NCBI GenBank assembly: GCA_947446575.1
Contig: CANFHC010000014.1
Coordinates: 1-64,000 of the forward strand
DNA from: Bacteriovoracaceae bacterium
GTDB lineage: Bacteria > Bdellovibrionota > Bacteriovoracia > Bacteriovoracales > Bacteriovoracaceae
Direction: 5' to 3'
DNA: 64,000 nt
Positions 1 to 7,883 of the stretch are shown one piece after another; the stretch's first letter is position 1, and every line of letters starts with the position of its first letter. The notes below the pieces were generated by a model, which did not search any database, was not told where the DNA came from, and saw only the letters and a list, made by a program, of their open reading frames with translations. The position numbers and the translations under genes are program-made.

Positions 1-147
1 CGCAAGCCCTGCAGCATCGTCTGCGGCCTTAACGATTCTAGATCCAGATGACAACTTACCTAATGTAGATGCCTGTTCAGTGTTGTTAGCTCCAAGTGTG
101 CGTTGAGCAGCAAGAGAAGTAACGTTCGTGTTGATACGTAAACCCAT
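1..147 (-). CDS. fliC: Flagellin, N-terminal part (cut by window edge)
   Basis: Only the first 49 codons are inside the window. The translated start MGLRINTNVTSLAAQ, followed by a LGKLSSGSRI stretch and ADDAAGLA, is the conserved D0/D1 N-terminal signature of bacterial flagellin, the exported subunit of the flagellar filament. The ATG at 145-147 is preceded by a strong ribosome-binding site (GGGAGGA on the minus strand, 152-158). A sigma-28-like promoter lies upstream at 285-312. The rest of the gene is outside the window, so paralogue number and length cannot be judged. The family call is secure. The symbol is the generic one. Confidence 0.93.
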   Translation of the reverse strand, partial: MGLRINTNVTSLAAQRTLGANNTEQASTLGKLSSGSRIVKAADDAAGLA

Positions 148-463
148 GAGATCCTCCCTGTAGATTTCGGTCTTCCCTCCTTGGTTTTGAGTGTATCAAC
201 TAGTGATAAATCTCAACGAGCTTCATGCTCAACAGAAATTTGGTATTCAAAGCGTCGTCACCATGACTCGGCCGTTATGCAAAGTTTTCGGCTCAAACTT
301 TTGCAAGCTTTAGAAAAAAATAAAAATATTTTCAAGATTATGGCCGACAAAATCAGTTCCAATTCAACATTTCAATAAAATTAAGAAAACATTAAAATAA
401 TAAGAAAGTGGAAAGAAAAGGCTCATTTCAAAAGGGAAAACGGACGAAAAGTCTTATAGAGAT
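148..463. other. 316-nt divergent intergenic region between flagellin and chemotaxis operon
   Basis: No convincing gene is present. The region separates the minus-strand flagellin gene from the plus-strand operon starting at 464. It contains the flagellin ribosome-binding site, the candidate sigma-28 promoter listed separately, and an A-rich stretch (about 315-460) that should hold the promoter of the rightward operon. I could not pick out a convincing -35/-10 pair for that operon. A 65-codon open frame (181-378) has no ribosome-binding site and no recognisable product. Confidence 0.7.
285..312 (-). promoter_or_regulatory. Sigma-28 (FliA)-like promoter of flagellin
   Basis: Read on the minus strand, TAAAGCTT (305-312) is followed by 12 nt and then GCCGAAAA (285-292). 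The enterobacterial sigma-28 consensus is TAAAGTTT-N11-GCCGATAA, so each half matches 7 of 8 and the spacer is one base long. Transcription would start near 278, giving a leader of about 130 nt to the flagellin ATG. The location upstream of flagellin makes the call reasonable, but the spacer is not ideal. Confidence 0.5.
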
Positions 464-3196
464 ATGGAAAATAAAAAACAACTTGTCATCGTTCCCCCAA
501 TGTCTGAACCTCTTCAAAAATTAAATGAGGTTTTGACTACTATTGCGACCGACGAAAACATTGAGATTTCACTTATTACTGACAACAAAGAATTAACACA
601 ATTCTTAGGTTCAGCAGGACAGTGCTTACTCGCCTTCTCCAATGCCAAGCTCTGTGCCACTTTTTTGCAAGAAAATAGATTCGTACTCGCTAAAACTCAC
701 TCCAAAGTTATTTTATTCACACCAAAAGAAATTCCTGCAAAGACTTTGGCTAAATTTACAAAAATCGGTTTAACAGAAGCTATATTAGAAACTTTTCCAC
801 CTAAAACTTTGCTCTACAAAGTAAAACTTCTTTTACGCTCAATTAAAACGACTACCGTTACACAAGAAGACAAAGATCAAGTTATTAAAAGTATGCTTGA
901 TACAAAAGATACACAAAATTCGAAAGAAGAATTAAAAGTAGAAAGCAAAGAAGAAGAAGCTTCTGTTAATTATATGGCAGAAGAAAGAGCAAAATTTAAA
1001 AAATCAACGGATGAAAGTTCTATTGATTATGGTGAAAATTTAAAAGGAAAAAATGCTACTCAAGAAGATGCCATAGAAACTCATTGGAAATCTAAGCGCA
1101 AAACAGATGACTCTAATCCAGATCTAATAGAAAATGACGCCACTAAAATAGAAGACGATCCTAGTAGTATTGATATGTATTACCGTGGAAAAAGAAAAAC
1201 GCAAAATGAAGAACTTCTACCAGCAGAAGATATTTATGCAAAGAAGCCTTCTAATATCCAAGCAGAAGAAGAAGTTGAAGAAAAAAAACGTCCCTTAAAT
1301 ATTGAATTAGACTTGATTCCAGGAAAAAAAGAAAAAAACAAATATCTTGAAGAAGAAGAGGAAGGCTATTCCCTTAAAACTTCTAAAAACTTAGATCTTA
1401 TCGATGGAGTTGATGAACCAATTCGACCAAAATTCGTTGAAGAAGAAAATGAAGAAGAATCCAAGAAAAAGGAACTAGATGAACTCGAAGCTCTCTTTGA
1501 AGCCGCTAAAAAACGCCAGGCTGAGGCTTCTGAAGATATAGGCGGTCACTACAAAGGTAAAATCGCTAAAGTTGAAGAAGAAGAAGAACCAGAAATCACT
1601 GAATCAAAAGAATATGATAACTCTGATCTTTCTGAAAAAGAAAAATCTGTTGAGCTCGATTTAATTGCGGGTGATGACGATTCTAAAAAAAGACAATTTG
1701 AAGAAGAAGAACAAGAAGAGAAAAAAAGCAAAGGCTTTAAAGAAGAAATAAATTCTAATATGACTGGCGAAGAAGGGCAAGTCGATAAACTGAATACTCG
1801 TATGATCAGCGAGCTTGGTGAAGATAGTTCAAAAAAAATTCGTACTAAAGAAATTTATAATCGCGATACATCTTATGATCAAGATGAAGAGACAAAAGAT
1901 AATGAAAGAGAATCAAAAAAAGAGGCCCTGACTGATGAAGAGAAAAACGATCCGTTTCTTAAGAAAAAAGAATTAGAAAAAGCTCAGGAGCAGACTAAAG
2001 AAAAGAATATTGACCTAGATCTTCTCCCTGGTGCTAAAGAAGATAAAGATAAAATTCAAAATGAAAATGAGAATAAAGAAGATCGTGCAAAATCAACAAA
2101 TCTCAAATTAGTTGAGGGAGATAGCGCCGATTCCAAAACCAAATCAGAAGAAGAAGATGACGGAATAGAATTCAAAAAATTGGATAATACCAATTTAAAT
2201 CTGGAGAAAGGTTCAGACAAAAAATCTTCAGGCGGAAAAGTAGACAAAATTGATACTTTTTATAGAAGTGGCGAAAGCAAGAAAAAAGAACACAATTGGG
2301 ACAACCTAGATGAAAAGCGTAACGTAGAGCTCGCGTTAGAAAAAGGGGCAAAAAGAGAAGACTTGACTGCTCAAAAGGCACAGAAAAAAGATAATGGCGA
2401 AGTCACAATTGATTACCGAAAGTTAAAAGAAGAATTCGAGGCCATATCCCGCGGTGATGGAGAAACAGGTGTTGATGGCGTTAGTGGCAATGGCCTAAAA
2501 AGAAATGCTAATGATGATGAAGACAGAAGTTTCAAAGTTGTAGAACTCGATGCTCGCGGTTTCGATTTTAGTATTGAAATAATCAATCTACTCTATCAAA
2601 AAGATACAAAGCCTCTTGAATTTTATAAAATTATCTCTGATGAACTCATTTCTAGATATAAAGGGTTCTCCGTTTTTTACACTTTTAAAAATAGTGACAA
2701 AAAACATATTGAATCTTTTAACACGTTCACCCAGTCAAATCATTCCGATTTAACTGTAGAATTAAAAGACTGGTGGCAAAATCACAAGGAAGAAAGTGCA
2801 CTCTTCCAAGATTATTATTCTAAATCCATGACTACTTGGATATGCCGTGAACTAAAAAAAGATAATAGCGAAAACCATTGGGAAGATATCGAACTACCGA
2901 CTTGGGCGATAAATGAACTGACTAATAAAAAAGTAGAACTTGTTTTTCCTTATTATGATGGCGTAGATCGTATGGGCGTTGCCTTTTTACTTTTCCCTAA
3001 TGGCCTAAATCCAAAGCAAGAAAAAAGCATCGAAGTGACTCTGGAGCTCGCTAGAACATTACAACTTGATACAATTCAAAGAAAGAGTGCTCCGAATGAG
3101 CGCAGAGAAGAAAATGCAGTGAGTGAAGCCGTTCCGGAAAAGAAAAAAATATTAAGTATGTTCTCCGGAATGTTTAAAGGAAAAAAGGCAGGTTGA
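464..3196 (+). CDS. Large acidic/lysine-rich repeat protein with N-terminal receiver-like and C-terminal GAF-like domains
   Basis: First gene of a five-gene rightward operon with cheY and cheX; function unknown. Residues 1-130 have the alternating strand/helix look of a response-regulator-like fold but lack the acidic pocket and phospho-Asp, so probably a pseudo-receiver. Residues 150-680 are extremely rich in E, K, D and S and are probably disordered. They contain seven copies of a short motif of the form N-[ILV]-x-L-x-L-x-x-G (residues 279-287, 309-315, 395-403, 515-523, 545-552, 576-583, 620-628) and several Y-[RK]-x-G-K segments. Residues 690-870 look globular, perhaps GAF-like. There is no signal peptide or membrane segment, so it should be cytoplasmic. 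The repeats suggest a scaffold that binds several partner copies (inference). Its stop lies 3 nt before the next start. Confidence 0.75.
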   Translation: MENKKQLVIVPPMSEPLQKLNEVLTTIATDENIEISLITDNKELTQFLGSAGQCLLAFSNAKLCATFLQENRFVLAKTHSKVILFTPKEIPAKTLAKFTKIGLTEAILETFPPKTLLYKVKLLLRSIKTTTVTQEDKDQVIKSMLDTKDTQNSKEELKVESKEEEASVNYMAEERAKFKKSTDESSIDYGENLKGKNATQEDAIETHWKSKRKTDDSNPDLIENDATKIEDDPSSIDMYYRGKRKTQNEELLPAEDIYAKKPSNIQAEEEVEEKKRPLNIELDLIPGKKEKNKYLEEEEEGYSLKTSKNLDLIDGVDEPIRPKFVEEENEEESKKKELDELEALFEAAKKRQAEASEDIGGHYKGKIAKVEEEEEPEITESKEYDNSDLSEKEKSVELDLIAGDDDSKKRQFEEEEQEEKKSKGFKEEINSNMTGEEGQVDKLNTRMISELGEDSSKKIRTKEIYNRDTSYDQDEETKDNERESKKEALTDEEKNDPFLKKKELEKAQEQTKEKNIDLDLLPGAKEDKDKIQNENENKEDRAKSTNLKLVEGDSADSKTKSEEEDDGIEFKKLDNTNLNLEKGSDKKSSGGKVDKIDTFYRSGESKKKEHNWDNLDEKRNVELALEKGAKREDLTAQKAQKKDNGEVTIDYRKLKEEFEAISRGDGETGVDGVSGNGLKRNANDDEDRSFKVVELDARGFDFSIEIINLLYQKDTKPLEFYKIISDELISRYKGFSVFYTFKNSDKKHIESFNTFTQSNHSDLTVELKDWWQNHKEESALFQDYYSKSMTTWICRELKKDNSENHWEDIELPTWAINELTNKKVELVFPYYDGVDRMGVAFLLFPNGLNPKQEKSIEVTLELARTLQLDTIQRKSAPNERREENAVSEAVPEKKKILSMFSGMFKGKKAG
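1298..2347 (+). repeat. Region encoding seven copies of an N-x-x-L-D-L-x-x-G motif
   Basis: Within the 910-aa protein this segment encodes seven degenerate copies of a 7-9 residue hydrophobic motif, for example NIELDLIPG, SVELDLIAG, NIDLDLLPG and NVELALEKG. They are separated by 22-112 residues of charged, GAA/AAA-rich linker. Spacing is irregular and the nucleotide sequence differs between copies, so this is an old protein-level repeat rather than a recent tandem DNA duplication. Confidence 0.8.
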
Positions 3197-3199
3197 TGA

Positions 3200-4243
3200 A
3201 TGAAAACTGAGTATGACTTTTTCATTATCGATCGTGACCATTTGAAAGGTAAAAGAACATTTCCTTTTCAACTTTATGTCTTTAATCCAATCCATAAAAA
3301 ATACAGTATGTTTTTAAATGGAAATCGCCCTATGACACGTGAATTAGAAACATTCATGGATTTTATGTTAGAACGTGGCGGAAAAATTGCGATCCTTAAA
3401 AAACAACGTCGTACTTTTTTAACTGCTCAAGAATTTCACGAATCAGAAATACCCTCTTTGGCGACTCGTGAATTGCATGAGCTGGAAAAAGAGCGAATCA
3501 TGAATCTCAAATTAAAAGAAATGTACGATGAAAAAAATGGAGCATTTTCTTTTCAAAGTGAATTTGAAAAGGCTTGTGAGACAGATAATTTTGAAAAAAT
3601 TATTGAATTCGCCAGAGTCGAAATTATAACTTTTAGTGTTACTCAATCTCAAACTGTTTCATTGGCATTGGAAATGGCTAAAAAATATTTAGACAAAGAT
3701 ACTTTTGTTAATCGAATCGTAGCAACATCTTATTTATTTGCAAAAACATGCAATATAAATGATCAGGCAGCACTTGCTGATATTGTTTGCGGTGCCTTTC
3801 TCCTTCACTTAGGTTATACGCAATTACCTCTTTCAATGGTACGAACTCCCACAATGAGTCTTTTTGATAAAGATAAAAAACTTTTTGAAAAACATACGAT
3901 ATTGGGCAACCATTTAATCAAAAAAAGTGGGATCGAAATCTCTGAACGCGCTAAAAAAATTATTCTCGATCACCACGAGCGCGTACTAGGTAATGGTTAC
4001 CCCTCAATGAAATATAGTGAGTCTATAGAGCAGCTTTCGCTGATTGTTGGAAGTATCACTCACCTATTCGAGTATTCTTCAGGTAAAATTAATGGAACTA
4101 AAACTCCAATGAAGTCTATAATCATAAGTATGAAAAATAAAACCTTCACACCAGGATTAGAGTTAGACTTTGGAGAAAAAGTTTTTAGTAGTTTAGTTAC
4201 TTTAATAAATACCGATAAAATTGAAGAAAAAAAAGCAGCATAA
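3200..4243 (+). CDS. Degenerate HD-GYP/HDOD-like protein
   Basis: 347 aa, second gene of the chemotaxis operon, 3 nt after its neighbour. The C-terminal half (about 140-300) aligns by eye to the HD-GYP family of cyclic-di-GMP phosphodiesterases: LLHLGYTQLP occupies the place of the LLHDIGK motif, EKHTILG the second histidine motif, and DHHERVLGNGYP the HHE...GYP motif. The HD aspartate is missing (His203-Leu204), GK has become GY, and the usual downstream VADxxDA is replaced by VGSITHLF. Metal-dependent catalysis therefore looks lost or altered. The N-terminal 90 residues form a separate small domain. A likely role is as a c-di-GMP sensor or protein-interaction module in chemotactic signalling (inference). 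Confidence 0.7.
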   Translation: MKTEYDFFIIDRDHLKGKRTFPFQLYVFNPIHKKYSMFLNGNRPMTRELETFMDFMLERGGKIAILKKQRRTFLTAQEFHESEIPSLATRELHELEKERIMNLKLKEMYDEKNGAFSFQSEFEKACETDNFEKIIEFARVEIITFSVTQSQTVSLALEMAKKYLDKDTFVNRIVATSYLFAKTCNINDQAALADIVCGAFLLHLGYTQLPLSMVRTPTMSLFDKDKKLFEKHTILGNHLIKKSGIEISERAKKIILDHHERVLGNGYPSMKYSESIEQLSLIVGSITHLFEYSSGKINGTKTPMKSIIISMKNKTFTPGLELDFGEKVFSSLVTLINTDKIEEKKAA

Positions 4244-4281
4244 TTATATACCCGAACTAAGAAATTTATAGGAGTCTCTTC

Positions 4282-4677
4282 ATGGCCTTAAAAGCAGATA
4301 TTAAAATTCTAGTCGTAGATGATATGTCGACAATGAGAAAGATTATTAAAAACATGCTTTCTCAAATTGGATTTACTAATATAAGTGAAGCTGATGATGG
4401 TGCAACAGCATGGCCAATGATAGAAAGCGCAATTAAAGAAGGAAGACCATATGAATTTATTGTTTCCGACTGGAACATGCCACAGCTATCTGGTCTTGAT
4501 CTATTAAAAAATGTCCGTGCGACTCCAGGACTTGAAAAACTTCCATTCCTCATGATTACCGCAGAAGCTGAACAAGGAAACGTAGTCATAGCTGTAAAAG
4601 CTGGAGTGAGTAACTTTATTGTTAAGCCATTCTCTGCACAAGTATTAAAAGAAAAAATTGATAGAATTTTTAAATAA
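4282..4677 (+). CDS. cheY: CheY chemotaxis response regulator
   Basis: 131-aa single-domain receiver. All key residues are present: the acidic pair Asp13-Asp14 in VVDDMS, the phosphoacceptor Asp63 in VSDWNMP, Thr93 in MITAEA and Lys115 in VKPF. The MRKIIKNML helix and the SDWNMP segment are typical of CheY that binds the flagellar switch. A strong ribosome-binding site (AGGAG) precedes the ATG. It is the third gene of the operon, directly followed by an HPt-like protein and a CheX-type phosphatase, which fits phosphorylation control of swimming direction. Which kinase feeds it cannot be told from this window. Confidence 0.95.
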   Translation: MALKADIKILVVDDMSTMRKIIKNMLSQIGFTNISEADDGATAWPMIESAIKEGRPYEFIVSDWNMPQLSGLDLLKNVRATPGLEKLPFLMITAEAEQGNVVIAVKAGVSNFIVKPFSAQVLKEKIDRIFK

Positions 4678-4687
4678 AAAATAAAAT

Positions 4688-5191
4688 ATGAGTATTCTAA
4701 ACGATCCTTCAATGAAGGAAATTGTCGAAGATTTTTGCCAAGAGGCTGATTCTCTTTTTAACTTTCTAGAGAAATCCTTGGAACTGCTTGAAGAAAACCC
4801 AGTTAACTCAAAAGAGTTGGAAAAATTTGGACAAATAATTGACCGAATTATGGGAGCAGCAAAATCTATCGGTGCCACTGAAATAGCCACTTTTTGTGAG
4901 TTAGGAAAAGTCATTGGCTATAAATCGTCTCAAATAAAAGATGTTCGATTAATCGAAGTGGTTGTCGCTGTACTTTTTGATTCGCTTCATATGCTGAGAA
5001 AAATGAATCAATCCCTCCGTGAAGGTTCTGATAAATCCATGAATAAGCTAAATACAAAAGCATTTGTGACTAGGCTTAACTGGTTATCAGAAAAATTTAA
5101 GGATATTGAAAGAGCATCTTGCGCTATTGATGCAAACGCAACTCTTTCTCAAACCTCTATTGATGAATTAATGAAAAGTCTTGGACTTTAA
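4688..5191 (+). CDS. Histidine-less HPt-like protein with CheZ-like CheY-binding tail
   Basis: 167-aa all-helical protein between cheY (10 nt upstream) and cheX (11 nt downstream). Residues 51-63 (IDRIMGAAKSIGA) line up with the phosphotransfer signature (RHTLKGSAGNLGA), but the histidine is replaced by Asp52 and the lysine by Met55, so it cannot accept phosphate in the usual way. The last 15 residues, LSQTSIDELMKSLGL, closely resemble the C-terminal CheY-binding helix of E. coli CheZ, which ends VDDLLDSLGF. The same kind of motif opens FliM. The CheZ catalytic glutamine motif is not visible. I infer an adaptor or sink that binds CheY-P, perhaps presenting it to CheX. The family name is uncertain. 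Confidence 0.65.
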   Translation: MSILNDPSMKEIVEDFCQEADSLFNFLEKSLELLEENPVNSKELEKFGQIIDRIMGAAKSIGATEIATFCELGKVIGYKSSQIKDVRLIEVVVAVLFDSLHMLRKMNQSLREGSDKSMNKLNTKAFVTRLNWLSEKFKDIERASCAIDANATLSQTSIDELMKSLGL

Positions 5192-5202
5192 TTGGAGAAT
5201 TT

Positions 5203-5712
5203 ATGAGCAGCGATACACACTTTATAGAATTTTCTAAACCGTTTATCGATGCCGCAAAAAACGTTTTCGAAACGATGGTCTTTACTAAACTCGATACCCA
5301 AAAACCATCAATAAAAAATGATACTGTCTCTAGAGGTGACATATCTGCCGTCTTAGGTCTATCGGGTGATATAGATAAAAATGGCTCGAAATGCGTTTAT
5401 AAGGCAATGCTTGTTATTTCTTTTCCCTACGAAACATACTTTAAAGTTGCAAGTGCTATGCTTGGAGAAGCCTACACTTCTTATGTACCAGACATTCACG
5501 ATCTAGGTGGTGAAATTGTCAATATGATCATGGGAAATGCCAAGAGAGATCTAAAAACTATGGGCTATACTTCTAATATGGCCATCCCATCAATGGTTGA
5601 AGGAAAGTGCCACTCTATAAAGTATCCATTAGGAACTCACGTCGTGCTTATTCCGTTCGAATCAATCCATGGCGCACTCTTTATGGAGATCTGTTATTCT
5701 GAAGCAGAATAA
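5203..5712 (+). CDS. cheX: CheX/CheC-family CheY-P phosphatase
   Basis: 169 aa, last gene of the chemotaxis operon. The segment LGGEIVNMIMGNAKRDL contains the CheX/CheC/FliY catalytic pair as ExxN (Glu104 and Asn107) followed by the conserved glycine. Members of this family dephosphorylate CheY-P, resetting the motor signal. A single ExxN motif and this length fit CheX better than the two-motif CheC. The ribosome-binding site is TGGAG. The stop codon TAA (5710-5712) directly abuts the stop of the convergent gene at 5713. Confidence 0.85.
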   Translation: MSSDTHFIEFSKPFIDAAKNVFETMVFTKLDTQKPSIKNDTVSRGDISAVLGLSGDIDKNGSKCVYKAMLVISFPYETYFKVASAMLGEAYTSYVPDIHDLGGEIVNMIMGNAKRDLKTMGYTSNMAIPSMVEGKCHSIKYPLGTHVVLIPFESIHGALFMEICYSEAE

Positions 5713-6864
5713 TTATCGAAACTCTTTAAAAGGTAAGTCACTACGTCCTCGCCATTCGTTTAATGTAATTTCTAAATGATCAAAGCGGTGAAGTTGTCCT
5801 TCATTTTTTTCTTTTACATCTACGCGAGCGAATGTGAGTTTTGCACCATTAAAGTTTTTTCCAAAATCTAAATTGTACATTTTGGTCCACGTTCCAGTAT
5901 TGATAAAAATTGAGCCATCATCATATTCTCTAAAGATAGGGTCATGAGTGTGCCCAACAATTAGTGCTTTTATATTTTCATCACTAGTAACATATTCTTC
6001 TGTTAATGCTTCGTAGTTTTGAAAAAGGTGAATTTCATTTTTTACACTGGTTAAAACTTCACCTAATTTTTTATTTTGCTTAAAAATCATGACGAATCTA
6101 ACCATCATAAAATAATAAAAATTGGCAAAAATAAAACGAACCGTATAAAGTGGATCGTAAATAATTCCATTAATAATAAATTTATTCACTGGACGAACGG
6201 AATTGATATAGTCTCTTCCCTCTTTGAATTTATTTATTACGCGAGTGACATAATAAGATCCCCATGGAGGAATAAAGTATTTGTTATGGTTAATGTCTGT
6301 CGCAATACAAGTTTTTACGCTGTATTGATGGGCCAGTTCATATTCATGCCCATGTCTTAAGACTATCCCATCTTCTGGAATATAAACTGTTTCGTCATTC
6401 AAGAGAATACGAAACTTAAAACGGTCATTTTCAGGAAATTGTAAAATGAGGTAATCTCTAAGGCTTTCAAAAACTAACTCGGCATCATGGTTTCCGATAA
6501 TATAAACTAATCGATTGTTAGGATAAGTGAGAAAATCTTTTAAGGACTCGATAACACCCGAATGGGCATCAAGAATCATTTTTAATTTATCAAGGGCAGC
6601 ATGCTCACTCCAAAATTCATCATCAAAATACTTTACGTACGGAACGGCAAGTAAATCAAAAAAATCGCCATTTATAATAAGCTCCACTTCTCGATCAAGG
6701 TAATGACCGCTGGAGTGGTATTCGATAAATTCAATTAATTCTTTATCGTAATGAAAATCTTCTAAAAAGTTTTTTCTATTATTTACGCTTAAACCTGCAC
6801 TTAAGTGAAGATCAGAAATAACTATGATGGTCTTTTCAATATTATTTTTTTGGAGGAATTTCAT
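5713..6864 (-). CDS. Calcineurin-like metallophosphoesterase (LpxH-like fold)
   Basis: About 383 aa from the ATG at 6864; a TTG at 6882 would add six residues. It carries the complete binuclear metal motif series: VISDLHLS (D-x-H), INGDFFD (GD), IIGNHDAE (GNHD), LRHGHEYE (GH) and VGHTHDP (GHTH). The fold is shared with UDP-2,3-diacylglucosamine pyrophosphatase (LpxH), but this protein is much longer and has a middle insertion (about 190-260) with aromatic, possibly membrane-associated helices. The substrate is unknown. The start overlaps the end of the upstream gene (6842-7213), suggesting translational coupling. Confidence 0.85.
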   Translation of the reverse strand: MKFLQKNNIEKTIIVISDLHLSAGLSVNNRKNFLEDFHYDKELIEFIEYHSSGHYLDREVELIINGDFFDLLAVPYVKYFDDEFWSEHAALDKLKMILDAHSGVIESLKDFLTYPNNRLVYIIGNHDAELVFESLRDYLILQFPENDRFKFRILLNDETVYIPEDGIVLRHGHEYELAHQYSVKTCIATDINHNKYFIPPWGSYYVTRVINKFKEGRDYINSVRPVNKFIINGIIYDPLYTVRFIFANFYYFMMVRFVMIFKQNKKLGEVLTSVKNEIHLFQNYEALTEEYVTSDENIKALIVGHTHDPIFREYDDGSIFINTGTWTKMYNLDFGKNFNGAKLTFARVDVKEKNEGQLHRFDHLEITLNEWRGRSDLPFKEFR

Positions 6865-7213
6865 AGATTTTATTTCCAACAATGAGTTCTACTTCTTGAA
6901 ATGCGGGACTTAAAGGAATGAAGTGCAAGACATCACCTTTTTTAATATTTACTAAAACTTTTAGATATTTATCAGATTCAATAGAAGTGTAGCCCCCAAC
7001 AACTTTATTGTTAATGACAACTTTCCCAATGAGCCTAGTTAGCGTTTTATTCTCTATGATAACTTCCATTGGTGTTTTGTATTTTTCAGGAGATAAAACT
7101 CTAAAGCGATCATCATAGGCCGTTACCAAAAATCCATTCAGGGATTCAATAGCATGGGCTGAAATTGATAAAAATGATAAGCTAAAAAATAGAATTTTAA
7201 GAAGGAATTTCAT
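6842..7213 (-). CDS. Small secreted protein of unknown function
   Basis: 123 aa with a clear signal peptide (MKFLLKILFFSLSFLSISAHA), so periplasmic or exported. The mature part is rich in beta-strand-forming segments (GYTSIESDKYLKVLVNIKKGDVLHF) and contains no cysteine. I do not recognise a family. Its 3' end overlaps the start of the metallophosphoesterase gene by 23 nt, so the two are very likely co-transcribed. An AT-only inverted repeat (7212-7237) spans its start codon. Confidence 0.7.
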   Translation of the reverse strand: MKFLLKILFFSLSFLSISAHAIESLNGFLVTAYDDRFRVLSPEKYKTPMEVIIENKTLTRLIGKVVINNKVVGGYTSIESDKYLKVLVNIKKGDVLHFIPLSPAFQEVELIVGNKIYEIPPKK

Positions 7214-7323
7214 AAATTTATTTTAACAGAAATTTATAATTCTTACAGAGACTCTTTTTTTACCAGAAAAAACAAAATACCCGATCTTAACGATCGCCTT
7301 AAAGGGAGACACTTAAAACCTAC

Positions 7324-7350
7324 TAAGGTCTAAACTTTTTAAGCCGATAT
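7324..7350 (+). promoter_or_regulatory. Sigma-28-like promoter immediately before the metallopeptidase gene
   Basis: TAAGGTCT (7324-7331), an 11-nt spacer and GCCGATAT (7343-7350) match the sigma-28 consensus TAAAGTTT-N11-GCCGATAA at 13 of 16 positions with ideal spacing. The expected transcription start (7-8 nt after the -10) falls on or next to the ATG at 7358. This would give a leaderless mRNA and would explain why no ribosome-binding site is visible. Confidence 0.5.
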
Positions 7351-7357
7351 GTTATGT

Positions 7358-7882
7358 ATGTTTGATTTTTTAAAAAGACGTTCACATTTTAAAGGCAATT
7401 CGCTAAAAGAAGAATTTAAAAAATCTTTCTTAACAGATAAAAACCATCACTGGATAAATGAAAATAAAATCACTAGAAGAAGTATTGAAATTTTGCTTGA
7501 TTCTCTTAATGTTAAGCAAATTGAATTTTTTATTAAACATCCAACATTTATGATCCCATGCCAGGCGCACCTTAGCTGTGCTATTGGCAAGACAGGAAAC
7601 CATCATTTGATATTGGTTTTTCCAGAACTCATTCAGCTCTTAAAATCTGCAAGTGCCTTCCATGCGATTGCTATCTTAGCTCATGAAATGGGGCATATTT
7701 ATCATCAGCACACAGAACAAAAAATAGACACTCTTACTGCTCAAATAGAAGCCGACCAATTTGCTTTTGACTTAGGTTTTGGAGAAGAACTTCAAGAAGT
7801 TTTACTCGATCATGTCCATTCAGTTGACTGCCGCGTTCGTATTTCCCGCTTAACATCTGCACTTATTACGCAAAAAAAATGA
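7358..7882 (+). CDS. M48-like zinc metallopeptidase (HExxH), cytoplasmic
   Basis: 174 aa from the ATG at 7358; an in-frame ATG at 7349 would add MLC but lies inside a sigma-28-like -10 element. Counting from 7349, the zinc motif HEMGH is at residues 112-116 in ILAHEMGHIYHQH, and the likely third ligand Glu134 is in IEADQFAFDLG. This spacing is typical of gluzincins of the M48/M56 type. There is no signal peptide or transmembrane helix, unlike HtpX or the outer-membrane BepA group, so this is a minimal soluble member. No ribosome-binding site precedes either start. Its stop is 1 nt from the convergent cupin gene. Substrate unknown. Confidence 0.8.
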   Translation: MFDFLKRRSHFKGNSLKEEFKKSFLTDKNHHWINENKITRRSIEILLDSLNVKQIEFFIKHPTFMIPCQAHLSCAIGKTGNHHLILVFPELIQLLKSASAFHAIAILAHEMGHIYHQHTEQKIDTLTAQIEADQFAFDLGFGEELQEVLLDHVHSVDCRVRISRLTSALITQKK

Positions 7883-7883
7883 C

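Noticed and set aside
1250-2200. GAA/AAA-rich tract as a DNA microsatellite
   Set aside because: It reflects Glu/Lys-rich coding with varied codons, not a uniform short tandem repeat.
7212-7237. Inverted repeat ATAAATTT/AAATTTAT with a 10-nt loop over the start codon of the small secreted protein gene
   Set aside because: The arms are purely A/T in an A/T-rich gap; the stem would be weak and chance is likely.
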